From the NCBI GenBank assembly GCA_002104945.1, contig MCFH01000073.1, positions 124,001-188,000 of the forward strand: a stretch of DNA of 64,000 nt. The letters run 5' to 3'. Source of the DNA: Piromyces finnis (taxonomy: Eukaryota; Neocallimastigomycota; Neocallimastigomycetes; Neocallimastigales; Neocallimastigaceae). A model generated the notes under the pieces. That model was not told the DNA's origin. It saw only the letters and a list, made by a program, of their open reading frames with translations, and did not search any database. Positions 47,972 to 59,877 of the stretch are shown here, one piece after another (the stretch's first letter is position 1; each line of letters begins with the position of its first letter). A program made the position numbers and the translations under genes.

Positions 47972-50900
47972 ACCCTCTTGGAACGTGCCTTCATTTATTT
48001 AATAAATGTAGTTTCTCAAGGGGTCTACTCATGCTCATGGTACTGAGAGAGTAGAAAGAATTAAATCCAAGTATTGCGCAATGGATGCTTTGTGCCCTCT
48101 TAGGAACGTGCCTTCATTTATTTAATAAATGAAGTTTATCAAGGGGGTCTACTCATGCTCATGGTACTGAGAGAGTAGAAAGAATTAAATCCAAGCATTG
48201 CGCAATGGATGCTTGGTTAGTCTTTAAGGGAAAATTATTAGGACTAAGCTCATGGTACTGAGCGATTAAAAAACATTTTATTCATCGAATTTAAGTATTT
48301 GATGAATAAGTTGAATGTTTGATACTCAGGTAAGTTTGTATAGTATTTAATTAGAAGAGTAATACATTTTGTTGCTGTATTTTTTCTTTTATTCATGTAT
48401 TCATGTAGTACTACTCTTCTCTTGTAAGAATCCAATGTAGTCAACTTTAGCATTTGCATTGTATTTTTATATTCATGTAGCTATTGTTGTATTGTTTCTT
48501 GTAAGAGACTGATTCACTCTACATCATGTAAAAATACTATTCACAAGCTTTCTGGTGTCGACATTCTTGATTCAAATTTTTTACCAATTTAAATATTTAA
48601 TGAAAAGTAAAGTCAAACAATTTTAGTGTCAAAAAGCGAATCGAATTTACTAACAACAAACCAAAACTAGAATTTTTAAAGAAAATTTACAACTAGAATT
48701 CAAAAAAAAGAAACTTTAAACAAAGCATCGTAACAATTTTTGTTCTATCCAGTACTTTTAAGAAGAGAGAGAGAGACAGATTTTTTTCCATATACGTTAT
48801 ATTTGTAATTTTTATTAGTATTTATTTTATATTCAATATTTTTAATTAGAATTTATTATCATGTCAGTCCTTTATATTAAAGACAAGAATTATATCAGAC
48901 GTGGTACCCGGTCTTATGGTATCCCCTTAGATGATATTCGCTCCTTCTTTATCCGTGGTATTCGATCATGGTCAGTAAATATGCTATGGGAAAAACTCGA
49001 GGTTATTCTAGAAGATAAATTTAATTCAGTTATTAGTGTTAAATATTTTCAAACTTTCAATGATCACTTTTTCTTAGTCAAGGTTCATGGTTCATCAAAA
49101 GATTGTATTAAAATCTTACACATGTTAAAGAAGAAACTTTCAGTTACCTCAATTTCCTTTTCAGCTCGTAGTAGAAGGAATCACAAATACACTTTTTCCA
49201 CTCTCAAACGTAAAATTTTAGTTTCTAATAAACATCAACATTCTATTCAACAATCATTTCAACAATCAGTTCAACAATCTCATCAACAATCCGATCTTCA
49301 ACAAGATCTTCAACAAGATCTTCAACAAGTTTCCAATCATGAAAATATTCCAGATCTACAGCAAACACAATTTCAATCTCAACATTCAACAATTAATTCT
49401 AATAGCTCTATCAACTCTGATAACAGTTCAATAGTTGATAGTTCTTCAGTTTCACAGCCATCTAGTAATAGTTCTACTTATTCCTCTGATGCATCATCCA
49501 TTAATAATGATGACTTTATAATAATAATAATAGCAACGATTCTTCCTCATCCAACAAGCCTGATAACTTTTCTTTTTGTCTTAGTTGGAACACCAATGGG
49601 TGGAATCACGAAAAGAGAGATAGTATTAGCTATTTCACAGCTATTTTCAAACCATTATTTTTATGTTTCCAAGAAACTGGTAATGGTTCTGGATCGAATA
49701 CAGATTATCCTTGTCGTGTTACTTTGCGAAACTATAGACACTTTTTCAAGAAAGCTGACGAATCAGTTCCGGGAATGAGAGGTTTATATTTAGGTTTTCA
49801 CAATTCATGTCAAGCCTCACTTGAAAACTTCTCTGGAAAGTATATTATTTCTATTTATACTTTTAGTCTCTGGAATAGATTCAAATGCTCGATTGGTAAT
49901 GTTTATATGCCTCATAGTCATCACAACATCTATGTTGATCATGCAAAGTTAGAAGTTCGCTTGTGGTTACAAACTCATTCATCCCATCCATCGATTCTTG
50001 TTGGTGATTTTAATATGTCTAAAGTAAAATTATCCAACTGGTTATCAACTAATGGATTAGGAGATTGGGAAATTCTTCCGCTTAGAGGGTCTACTATCTC
50101 TTGGACTCGAGGTGATCAATCTTCCGACATTGACCATGCTCTTATCAATTCGAAGATGAAAGATCTTATTCACTCAGGATCATTTATAAATAATTTTTAT
50201 CCTGTATCAGACCATAAGCCACTTCTTATTAATGGTAAAATTATTCCTATGGAAGATTTTTCTAATGACTTTAATGTTCCTAAGAAAATTTGAAATGGAA
50301 TAGATTAAAATGTATTGAGGAAAAGGAATCTATTATCAGTCATAATAAATTCCAAATACTTTCAGCAAAATCCAACGATCCTAATGTTTCTACAGATGAA
50401 CTTTCCAAAGAGTTTACTTCAACTGCTTTTTCAATTGCAGACGAGCTCAGTATTACCTCAGCAAATAATGTTATAAAGTCTTCATTTCATATTTCACAAC
50501 AAATTTTTAATCTCCAAAAAATCAAAATGAAGTTGTATAAGAGATTTAAAAAAGAAAGAATTTATGATATAGATGAATTTATTAAAAGAATTAAAATCTA
50601 CCGTAAACTCATTGATTACATCCACAAAAGATGTAATGAATTTAGGAAGCAAGAATATCTTCATTGGATTAAAACAGGATGTGAGTATATGAAGAGTCAT
50701 AATCCTAAGAAGGCCTGGAAATGGATCAAGAAAACTGCAAAAATTGGAAAAGATTCTTTCTTTATTGCTCAACCAATTAAAAATAAAAATGGAGAATTAG
50801 TTGTTGCTACGGAAGAACAACTAGATGTGTGGCATGATCATTTCGAAAATCTTGCATCAGACCCAAGTGGTGTAAGTCTTGATTTGGAGCATTGGTATGA

Positions 50901-53630
50901 AGAACCAACGAATAAACGTTTTTCACTTCCTATGCTTGATGAGTGGGATATCAACCAAGATATTAGTATTGATGAAGTCAAGTCAGCTATCCTCTCTACT
51001 CCAAATTATAAAGCATCAGGTCCGGATGGTATTCCAATTGAATTTTACAAAGCATTAATTCCATCAAGTAATGATTCTAATAATGCTACAGATAATAATT
51101 CTTCCGGTAATACTACTTCAGATAATGATGCTCATGGTTTAAATTTTATTCTTAAATTATTCAACCGTATTTGGGATGGAGACTTCCCCAACTCATGGAA
51201 TGAATCCAGTATTGTTTCTATTCCTAAGAAGGGAGATTTGACAGATTGTGATAACTATCGAGGTATATCACTTATCAATAATGGTATTAAGTTGATTTCC
51301 AAAATTGTCACCACTAGAATCTCAGAATATGGTTTAAAGAATAATTTCATTAGACCTGAACAATTTGGTTTTCGAAAAAAGGAAGAAAGTATTAGTCTTT
51401 TCATTTCAATCCAAGAAATATGCCGTAGACGTCAATTAGATAATAAAGAGACATATTTGGCCTTTTTAGATCTCAGGAAAGCATACGATTCAGTCCCAAT
51501 CGGTAATATTCTCCATAAATTAGATTGTTTAGGAATCCGAGGTAAGAGTTTACAATTTATCAAAAATTTATATTTAACATCTAAGGCTAATGTCAAATTA
51601 GATGGACAATTCTCGAAATCTTTTGATGTGAAGAAAGGAGTCCGTCAAGGTTGCCCACTTTCTCCTATTCTTTTTAATCTCTTTATTAATGATATATTTA
51701 AAGAGTGTGAAGATCTCGGAGTCAGTTTAGGTGACACTCGATGCTGTGGTGGACTTTTTGCAGATGATATAGTTATTTGTGCTCCAACAAGAGGATGCTT
51801 AAAAAAGATGCTTAGAAGAGTTAATGAATGGGCACTGTATAATGAAATGGAATTTGGTATCCAGAAATGTTCAACGATGGTGATTCGTCCTGAATCAATA
51901 GAAAATCAGAACAAGAGAGATCCAACATTTTACTTAGCAGGACAACCCATTCCAACTACTGATTGCTATACTTATCTTGGTGTTCCATTTGATAAGAATC
52001 TGTCCCTTAAACCAGTAATTAAAGCTCTTAATAACAAGGTTTTGAAAGGACTTTTCTCAGTCAGTAAATTCTTAAGAAATCCTAATATTCCTATTCCTTT
52101 CAAAAAACTAGTACTTAAATCACAAGTGATTAGCAGAGTTTCATACTTTGCACCATTACTTGGATCCAACAAAGCTAGGTCTAGAATTGCTCAGAAGCAT
52201 GTTAACAAAGGAATACGATGGGTTGCCGGAGTTCATAAAGCTGTATCGTTTATATCTTTATACTCTATTTCAAAAGATTTGAATATTCCTCCATTGTCAG
52301 CCAAATGTGCGTTAGCTCAGGTTAGATGTTTTAACAAATGGAAAAACTCAAATTGTATTATCTCACACCTTGTCAATTACATTCCTAAATTTAGAAAATA
52401 CACGTGGTGCAAATCAAGTAGGACACTTGATAAAAAACTAAAGAAACATGGAGATGTTAAAGCAGTTAAAAACTTTTATTGGAAAGATCTCAAAGGGAAT
52501 TCAATCAAAGCGCAATATTATGACGATAATAAATTTAGTGAAACTAAAGATTTTATTAAATTATGTTATGAATACCCAGAGTTTGCCTATGGCTTCTACT
52601 GGCTATTGAAAGCAAGAAGCGGATATAAGTTGGATGCTAGAGTTGCCAAAGCTGCTAAATTTGTTGATCCAGTTTGTCCTAACTACTGTCCATGTTGCAA
52701 GTGTGGAGATCAAAGTATTAAACATTGGTTATTAGATTGTCCAACATTTAGAGATATCCGTATTAAACATTATGATTCCATAGTCCAGCTATTAAATTTT
52801 TTCAGTCAACGTAATTCCAATAGTCCTATCAATAATAATGAAAATGTTAATATCAGTAGAGATAGTAATAACATTAATAGTAATAGTAACAATAGTAGTA
52901 ATAACAATAGTAATAGTAACAATAGTAATAGTAACAATAGTAATAATAACAATAATAGAAATAATAATATTAGTAATGATAGCAATAGTGAAGATAATAA
53001 TTCTAATTTAGATAGTAATTTAGTTAATGATAGTAATAGTTCTAATAATCCGGTGAATATTAATGTGTATGATTATTCTAGTGTGTACAGTAAAATATTT
53101 AAATTCCTTCTTGGGGGAAGAAGTTTTAACAATATTAATTACAATTCAAGGGAATGGAAAGAACTTTGTAAGCGTCAGATTCAATCTGGTACTAATGAAG
53201 GAACACCATTCTTGACGGTAACCGCGGAACTTCTAACCAAAATCATGCCTTTTGCTATTGGCCAGCAATGGTCAATGTTCAAAAGGTTTGAAGCAACATC
53301 CAAGAGCGTCAATGCTGAAGAAACAGTAAGACAGGCCAGGAGGGCCAGCGCAACCAATGGAGATCATAATTTTGTTCCATGACAAAATTTTGATCTTTGG
53401 CTCGGTGTCCCATTGGAAGTCAAATACAATTATTATACTTTAGTATGATAGTGGCTTTCTTACTTTAATTAAAATTACAAGAATACATTATACCCAATTT
53501 TTATTCATTTGTGTTTATTTAAACATATTTTTTTTATTTTTATTTTATTTTAATTTTTATATTACATGTATTATAATTTTAATTAAATTAATAATAAAGT
53601 TTAAAATATTTGATGCCGTTAAAAAAAAAA
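47972..53630 (+). mobile_element. Full-length LINE, copy 4, with frameshifts
   Basis: A third full-length member, directly downstream of the truncated copy and in the same direction. Two monomers (47972 and about 48095), leader, coding region, 3' UTR ending TTTGATGCCGTT and a short A tail (53621-53630) are all present. Several single-base losses relative to copies 1 and 2 fall in homopolymers (GG for GGG at the 5' end, GGGG for GGGGG in monomer 1). No convincing target-site duplication was found: the 5' flank reads CTGTATAAAT and the 3' flank CGATGAATAAAG. Confidence 0.92.
48861..53382 (+). pseudogene. LINE polyprotein, copy 4, broken by two single-base deletions
   Basis: Compared with copies 1 and 2, one A is missing near 49518 (after the codons for DDF in the Ser/Asn linker), which throws the endonuclease out of frame. 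One base is missing near 50290, after VPKKI between endonuclease and reverse transcriptase, and this creates an immediate TGA. The three open pieces are 48861 to about 49518, about 49520-50293 and 50290-53382. The last still encodes an intact reverse transcriptase (FADD), zinc knuckle and C-terminal domain. These could be real decay or assembly errors, because other differences in this copy are homopolymer-length changes. Confidence 0.88.
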
Positions 53631-54030
53631 CGATGAATAAAGTGAAAAAAAATAGTCCATTTTCTTTCTTTCCTTTTTTTTTTTATAGTATGACTAACAA
53701 TAATGTAGTTATAGAAAATTTTTGTATTATTATTTGATAAATAAAATAGCTAAAATAGCAATTTAAAAAAGGCATATTTGAAAAGTATTAGTAAAATGAA
53801 GTTACTTTTAATTTTAAAAAAGATAAAAAAGTTTAATTAAAATAAACGAATTTATTTTTTTTTTCTTTTTTTAGAAAAAAAAAAAAGATACAAAATATTT
53901 TATAAAAGTAATATACCATTAAACATAAAAATAAATTTATTATGCCAAAAATTACAAAAAGAAATGGAAGAAAATAAATATAATATATTAAGATAATTTA
54001 AAAGCAGACATTAACAACAACAACAATGGA

Positions 54031-54220
<190 letters not shown>

Positions 54221-54500
54221 TAAAAGCAAATTTAAAAGTTCAAAGTATTTCATATGTAAATAAGCAATATATAGATATTATTGATAATCTATTTGAAGCT
54301 ATAGTTGCTAAAAATAATTGTGATGGAAACCTATAGTATAAAGGATCACATTTTTTTATTTTATGTTGATTAAGAGATGAATTTTTTAAATTTTTTTTTT
54401 TTTGTTATAGAGGATGTAAAATTTATTAGTTTACCAAGAATAAATCATCCATTTTCAAAATTCAAGTACAATAACAACAACAAAAAAAAAATCAATTCAC
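54221..54500 (+). pseudogene. Possible degraded gene fragment
   Basis: Directly after the AAT array a frame reads NLKVQSISYVNKQYIDII and then NLFEAIVAKNNCDGNL before TAG. Its composition is protein-like rather than simple repeat. About 80 bp further on, after a T-rich stretch ending TTATAG, a second frame reads EDVKFISLPRINHPFSKF. The two could be exons of a decayed gene, but the obvious donor and acceptor do not join them without a stop. I do not recognise the family. Confidence 0.25.
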
Positions 54501-55348
54501 ATTTAAATAATATTTTCATTTTTCTTTTTTAAACATTTTTTAATCCATATTTAATATATTCAACATGAAATAAAACTATTGAATTTAATGCGATTTATTC
54601 TATTTATACAATTTTTGTTATACAAATTTACCTATTATTTATTTATAATATATAAGAAAAACAGAGGTTCAAAAAATACTAAATAAAATATCCGCCGTTA
54701 AAAAAGGATAAAGATAAAACATATCAATATATAAAAAAATTATTAGTAATTGCTGCTGCATCAATCATTTCCAATTTCCTTCATTCAGATACTACGGATG
54801 AATACTAAAATAAGAATAGATAAAAAAAAAAAAAAGAATATAAATAACAATAAATAAGAATAGAATTAAAATGAATTCATAAGAATATAATGATAATATA
54901 TAAAAGAATATACTTTTTATTGTTGTTATCTTTATATAAAACCGTAATTTTTTTTATAATTAATTAAATTATTTTGTCCAATTGTGGATTAAGTATTTTA
55001 AATTATAAAAAGAATGAGCAATAATTTCAAATTTAAAGTTTTTAAAGTTTAATTTTAAATTCGTCATTTTGGTTACACAATAACAAATTCAAAAATATAT
55101 TAAATAATATATGTGTATCATATATTAATAATAAATTGCTAATATATAATTTTTATATTGTTTTTGATCAACTTGAAATACAAACAAAAAGAAAAGTAAA
55201 AAAAAAAAAAGATATAAATAGGTTAAGAACCTTTTTTTTTTTTTATACTTTACTTTAAAAAACATATTATTTATATATATATTAATTTAAGTTTATTCCA
55301 CAAACACATATATTTATAAAATAAATAATAATAAAAAATAAAGAAAAA

Positions 55349-56810
55349 ATGAAATATTATCAATTTTTATTATTATGCCTTTTATTTATCCAAATTATAA
55401 ATGCTCATGGAAGTAAGTAATCATACAATTTTGTATAATTAATTATATATAATTTTATAAATACATAGATATATTGATAGAAAAAAAATGTAACGATTGA
55501 ATTATTCATTGTATATTACTTTTTATTTAAATAAATAAATAAATAAAAAAAAAAAACATAGTTCATCATCATGATGATGAAGAAGAGGGAGAAGAACATG
55601 ATCATGAACATGAAGAAGATGAAGAACAATATGCTGCTTGGGTTACTATTCTTGGTATTGTTGGTATTATTGCTTGCTCCTTTATTGGAACTATTTTACC
55701 AGTAATTTATTCTAAAAAGTAATGTATCATTTTAATAATTATTAGTAATACTTTATTATTTAAATATATATTAAACAATATTAATAATAATGATAATATA
55801 TTTAATATTAAAAAAAAAAAAAACAATAAATTACAAAAAAAAATATTAATAAACCTTTTATTTTTTATTAAAAAAAACTTTTTTTTTAGATCCATCTTCA
55901 AAGAAAGTAGTTTATTCTTTAGTTGTGTTAAACTTTTTGGTACTGGTGTTATTTTAAGTACTGCTTTTATTCACATGATTATTCCATCAGATCAAATTTT
56001 AACTAGTGAATATACCAATAAATTATTTAATGAAAAATATACTTCATTTGCTGGTGTATTTGCTATTCTTGGTATTGTCATTACGCATGTTGTTCAAGTA
56101 TACACCAGTCATTACATAAAATTAATACTGAAGATCATCATTCTCATGGTTCAAGTGCTAATACTGAAATGACACTTAACTACGAAGCTAAAGTTAAACA
56201 ATATTTAGAAACAGACCTTTCCAACCCAGAAAATGTTTATCATGAAAAAAATTCTAAAACCATTTCAATTGCTGATGTTGATGGTTGTGTTGAGGAACAA
56301 CATGGTATTTTACATTTAATGGAAAACAAGGAAAAACAAACCATCAGTTATTTATTAGAAATTGGTATTTCTCTTCATTCCATTTTAATTGGTATTGCTT
56401 TTGGTATGACTAGAGATAAAGAACTTATTGTATTAATGGTTGCTTTAATGTTCCATCAATTCTTTGAAGGTATTTCTCTTTCTTCTGTTTTCGTTGAAGC
56501 TCATTTTAAACATGCTATTTCTATCATTGTCATGATCATTACTTACTCTTGTACTTTACCTATTGGTGGTATTATCGGTTTACTTATTCGTAGTTCCGTT
56601 GAATCTACAAATTCCGCCTATTTAACCATTCAAGGTATTATTGATGCAGTTGCTGGTGGTATTCTTGTTTATGATGATACTGTAAATATTTTATCAAGAC
56701 ATTGTAATTCCGATAGATTTAAGGCTTCTTCTCTTGGAAGAAAAAATATTCAATTAATTTGCTTTTATTTAGGTATTCTTACTTTAGCCATCATTGGTAT
56801 CTGGGCTTAA
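55349..56810 (+). pseudogene. ZIP-family zinc/iron transporter, three exons, apparent one-base frameshift
   Basis: Exons by eye: 55349-55412, 55562-55718 and 55890-56810. A signal peptide (about residues 1-19) is followed by a His/Asp/Glu-rich stretch (HHHDDEEEGEEHDHEHEE) likely to bind metal. TM segments begin with AWVTILGIVGIIACSFIGTILP and KLFGTGVILSTAFIHMIIP. TM4 has HSILIGIAFG and TM5 has HQFFEGISL, the metal-site signatures of ZIP proteins; the final helix ends IIGIWA. ZIP proteins bring Zn2+ or Fe2+ into the cytosol. In exon 3 the frame breaks between the third TM segment (reads THVVQVYTS) and the His-rich cytosolic loop (LHK...EDHHSHGSS), near 56105-56115. One missing base would explain this. 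The only splice pair that restores frame would be an 11-nt intron, which is not credible. I suspect a sequencing or assembly error, but a true null allele is possible. Confidence 0.82.
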
Positions 56811-57585
56811 GTAATTCTTTTTTTTTTTTTTAAAAAAAAAAAAAGAAAAAAAATTAGGAATAAAAAAAAAACATTATTAAAAACATAATTAAAAACATTA
56901 TTATAAATTCATATCATTAAAAAAAAAAAAGAATTTTTTTAATTTCTTTTACTCTTTTCTATTTTTACTTTATAAAAAGAGAGAGGGAGAGAGAAAAAAA
57001 AAAAAAGTAAAAATCTAATTTATGAAAACTATTCGATTCATTCATTCATTCATTTATTTATTTAATAATTTCAAATTCATATATATATATATATATACAA
57101 AAAACAATTCTATTTATACTAGAAAATATTAAATATATCATTAAAATATAAGAAATAGAAAAAAAAAAATAGTACTATTTATTTTCAATAATAATACAAT
57201 TATAAATAAAAAGTTTAATCATTTTTAACAAAAAAAAATATTTGACCTTTTTTTTTCATTTCATCAATATTAAAACAAAACGAAAAACATATTAATTGAT
57301 ACTATGTATTTTTTTTTGTATGATACATATATTAAGTTTTATTAAAAAAAAAAAAGGTTTCAAACTTTATGTTTCACTGTTGAAAAAAAAAATGTTTTTT
57401 CTATTCTTCTATATTTATTGGTATGTTAATTGGAAAAAAAAAAAAATAAATTATAAACTATTTATATATTATTAAATAAAAAAGATTATTTATAAAAAAA
57501 AAAAAAAAAGAATTTTCTTTGAGAGTTAACTAAATATTCTATTGATATAATAAAAAAAAATTGTATAATAATAATAATGATTATA

Positions 57586-57616
<31 letters not shown>

Positions 57617-57737
57617 GCATTGGTTGTAGTTGTAGTAGTAGTAGTACTAATATTATATTAAATTATATTTAAATTATAATTTTATATCAAGTATTTATTA
57701 TACATATTTACTATTTAAATTTGAAAAAAAAAATACT
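56811..57737. other. Convergent intergenic region (ZIP and phosphatase genes)
   Basis: 3' flanks of two convergent genes. It contains numerous A runs, an AT dinucleotide stretch near 57077-57096, an ATT run (57582-57613) and a GTAGTAGTAGTA run near 57630-57647. Nothing coding was recognised. Confidence 0.6.
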
Positions 57738-59120
57738 TTAAAGATATTTATTATTGTGGTGGTGGTTATAACCGTGATAACCATTAGTTTTAGATGCTGA
57801 ATAATTAAAATCTTCATTGTTATGATTGTAATGATATAGATCTTGTTTCTTAGTTACTAATGGCAGGTCATGAATAGTATTACTTTTATCGGTATGATAT
57901 TTAGAAAAGTCATCCATGGATGTTTGATAATTTTCTCTACAAAAACTTGGAATTGGTAATGGGGTAAATTTATCATCTAACCTATAGGAATTCTTATCTT
58001 CTTTTGGTGAATTTATAACTATTTCTGGGACATTATTCATACCATTGGTTTTTTTATTTCTTTTAATTAAAAATAGGCCAGCCGCTAATACGACTAATGT
58101 AACACAGACACCACCTCCAATTAAAATATTTGAAAGAGGCTTTTTTGATTCTTCACCTTGTTCATTAAAATTATTTTCATTGATATTTTGGTCTTGAGCA
58201 TTACTTCTGTCATTATTCATGTCATTATTACTATTCATATTACTATTTACATTATTCATTTCATCATTATTATTGTTCATTAAATTGTTGGTTACATTGT
58301 TATTATCATTAGTATTGGTTGATTGTATCAAGTGATTAGTGGTTTTGTATGACATTATCTTTCTGTTTCTGAAATCTTCATCAATTTGAGTGTAACTAAC
58401 AGTATCAGGGTTTTCATTTTGATAGATTGTAAATGTATCAAAAACTTTATTACTTGAATTAATTCTAAGAAATTCACAATACGCTTTTTTATTATTACCA
58501 CCAACATTAAAATTACAGAATAAACCTCCAAATCTCTTTTCATTTTCTTTATGTTCACCCAAAGCATATTTCTTTTGCCAGTGAGAATAACTTTTTTGTT
58601 CTCCTTGTTCAATGTACATTTCAAAACCACCAGCACCATTTAAAATATTGATGGTGGCACCATTACGAATTTGAGCAATATCACCACCTGTCTTACCATC
58701 ATATTTATCAATTTTTGGTGTACTAAATCTAGACATGACACGAGTTCTAGCATAGACATGGTCATGTGCACTAAATACTATGGCACCATGTTCTTTACAA
58801 TAATCATAGAAACTTTCACCATCATCAGAAACAATATTACCATATTGTTGATATTTTCCAGTATGATAATATTTATCATAAAAGTGCCATGCACAAATTT
58901 TCCAATCTTCCTTGGCATTTTCAAGATGTTTCTTTAAAAAGCTCAATTGTTCCTTTCTTTTATCTGCACCATTAATACCTGGTGTTACTCCTATTACTCT
59001 CTATTTTTCATTGAATTTCAATAATAATAAATATATAAAATTATTAATATATCGTAGATATTAAAAATATAATAAATATATTATAAATAACAAAAAATTA
59101 TGATTATTATTATTATTATG

Positions 59121-59186
<66 letters not shown>

Positions 59187-59877
59187 GATATCATTATTAT
59201 CATAATTTTATAGTAATTATGTTACATTTTAAGTAGGATATTTACCATATTCTTATAGACACAAACCCACATAAATTTCGATTCTGAAAATTGACATTTA
59301 GTTTTACCATTTTTACTACTACTCATCATTTCATTGTATATATTACTTCTAAATCTGTCTGCTTGATCATCACCACATTGAGATCTAGCATCATGATTTC
59401 CTATAACACCCATAAATTGATATTTGCGGTTGGAATCTAAAATTTTTGTAAAATATTTATCTGCATTACAATTATAATCAAAATCACCAAGATGTAAAAT
59501 AGCATCAAATGTGGTTAATTGCATTACTTCACGAGCTTCACGTTCCGTACCACTTTTTTTTTTTTTTTTTAATATATATATTATGTATACATTATGAAAA
59601 CATATAAATAAAATTGAATAAAGAACTATTAATAAAATTATTGTTTTTTTTTTTCTTTAAAAAAAAAAAACAATTTCCATTTTCTTTTTTTAATGAATAG
59701 ACTTTTTATCTAATTATTATCTATTTACCTATCACCAATAATAGCTAATTTAAATTCGTCTGCTCCATATCTATACGAATTGAGTTGTTCCTCCGTAATT
59801 GCTTGAGAATTAGTTTTATTTATTTGATGTGTAGTTATAAGTAGACATGATAAAATGAATTTTATATTTAATTTCAT
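57738..59877 (-). CDS. Membrane-anchored purple-acid-phosphatase-like metallophosphoesterase, three exons
   Basis: Exons by eye: 59877-59729, 59552-59246 and 59000-57738; phases agree and give 572 residues. A signal peptide (about 1-25) is followed by a catalytic domain with the calcineurin-like metal-site series: IGDSG (about 47-51), GDFDYN (72-77), GNHD (101-104), AWH (H191) and AHDHVYAR (H231, H233). The last motif replaces the usual Gly of GHxH with Ala. The layout resembles tartrate-resistant/purple acid phosphatases, which hydrolyse phosphate monoesters outside the cell or in lysosome-like compartments. After the enzyme come a Asn/Met-rich linker and a transmembrane helix (about 443-465, GGGVCVTLVVLAAGLFLI) followed by basic residues. 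A cytosolic tail of about 105 residues ends in a His/Asn-rich stretch. It should be a type I membrane protein with an extracytosolic phosphatase. Intron 2 (59001-59245) carries a TTA microsatellite. Confidence 0.88.
59100..59186. repeat. TTA microsatellite inside phosphatase intron 2
   Basis: A run of ATT/TTA triplets with one ATG interruption occupies much of the intron between exons 2 and 3 of the phosphatase gene. Its length is likely to vary between strains. Confidence 0.85.

Noticed and set aside
56098-56108. 11-nt GT...AG segment that would restore the ZIP reading frame if spliced
   Set aside because: It is far below any plausible spliceosomal intron length and has no room for a branch site. 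A missing base is more likely.
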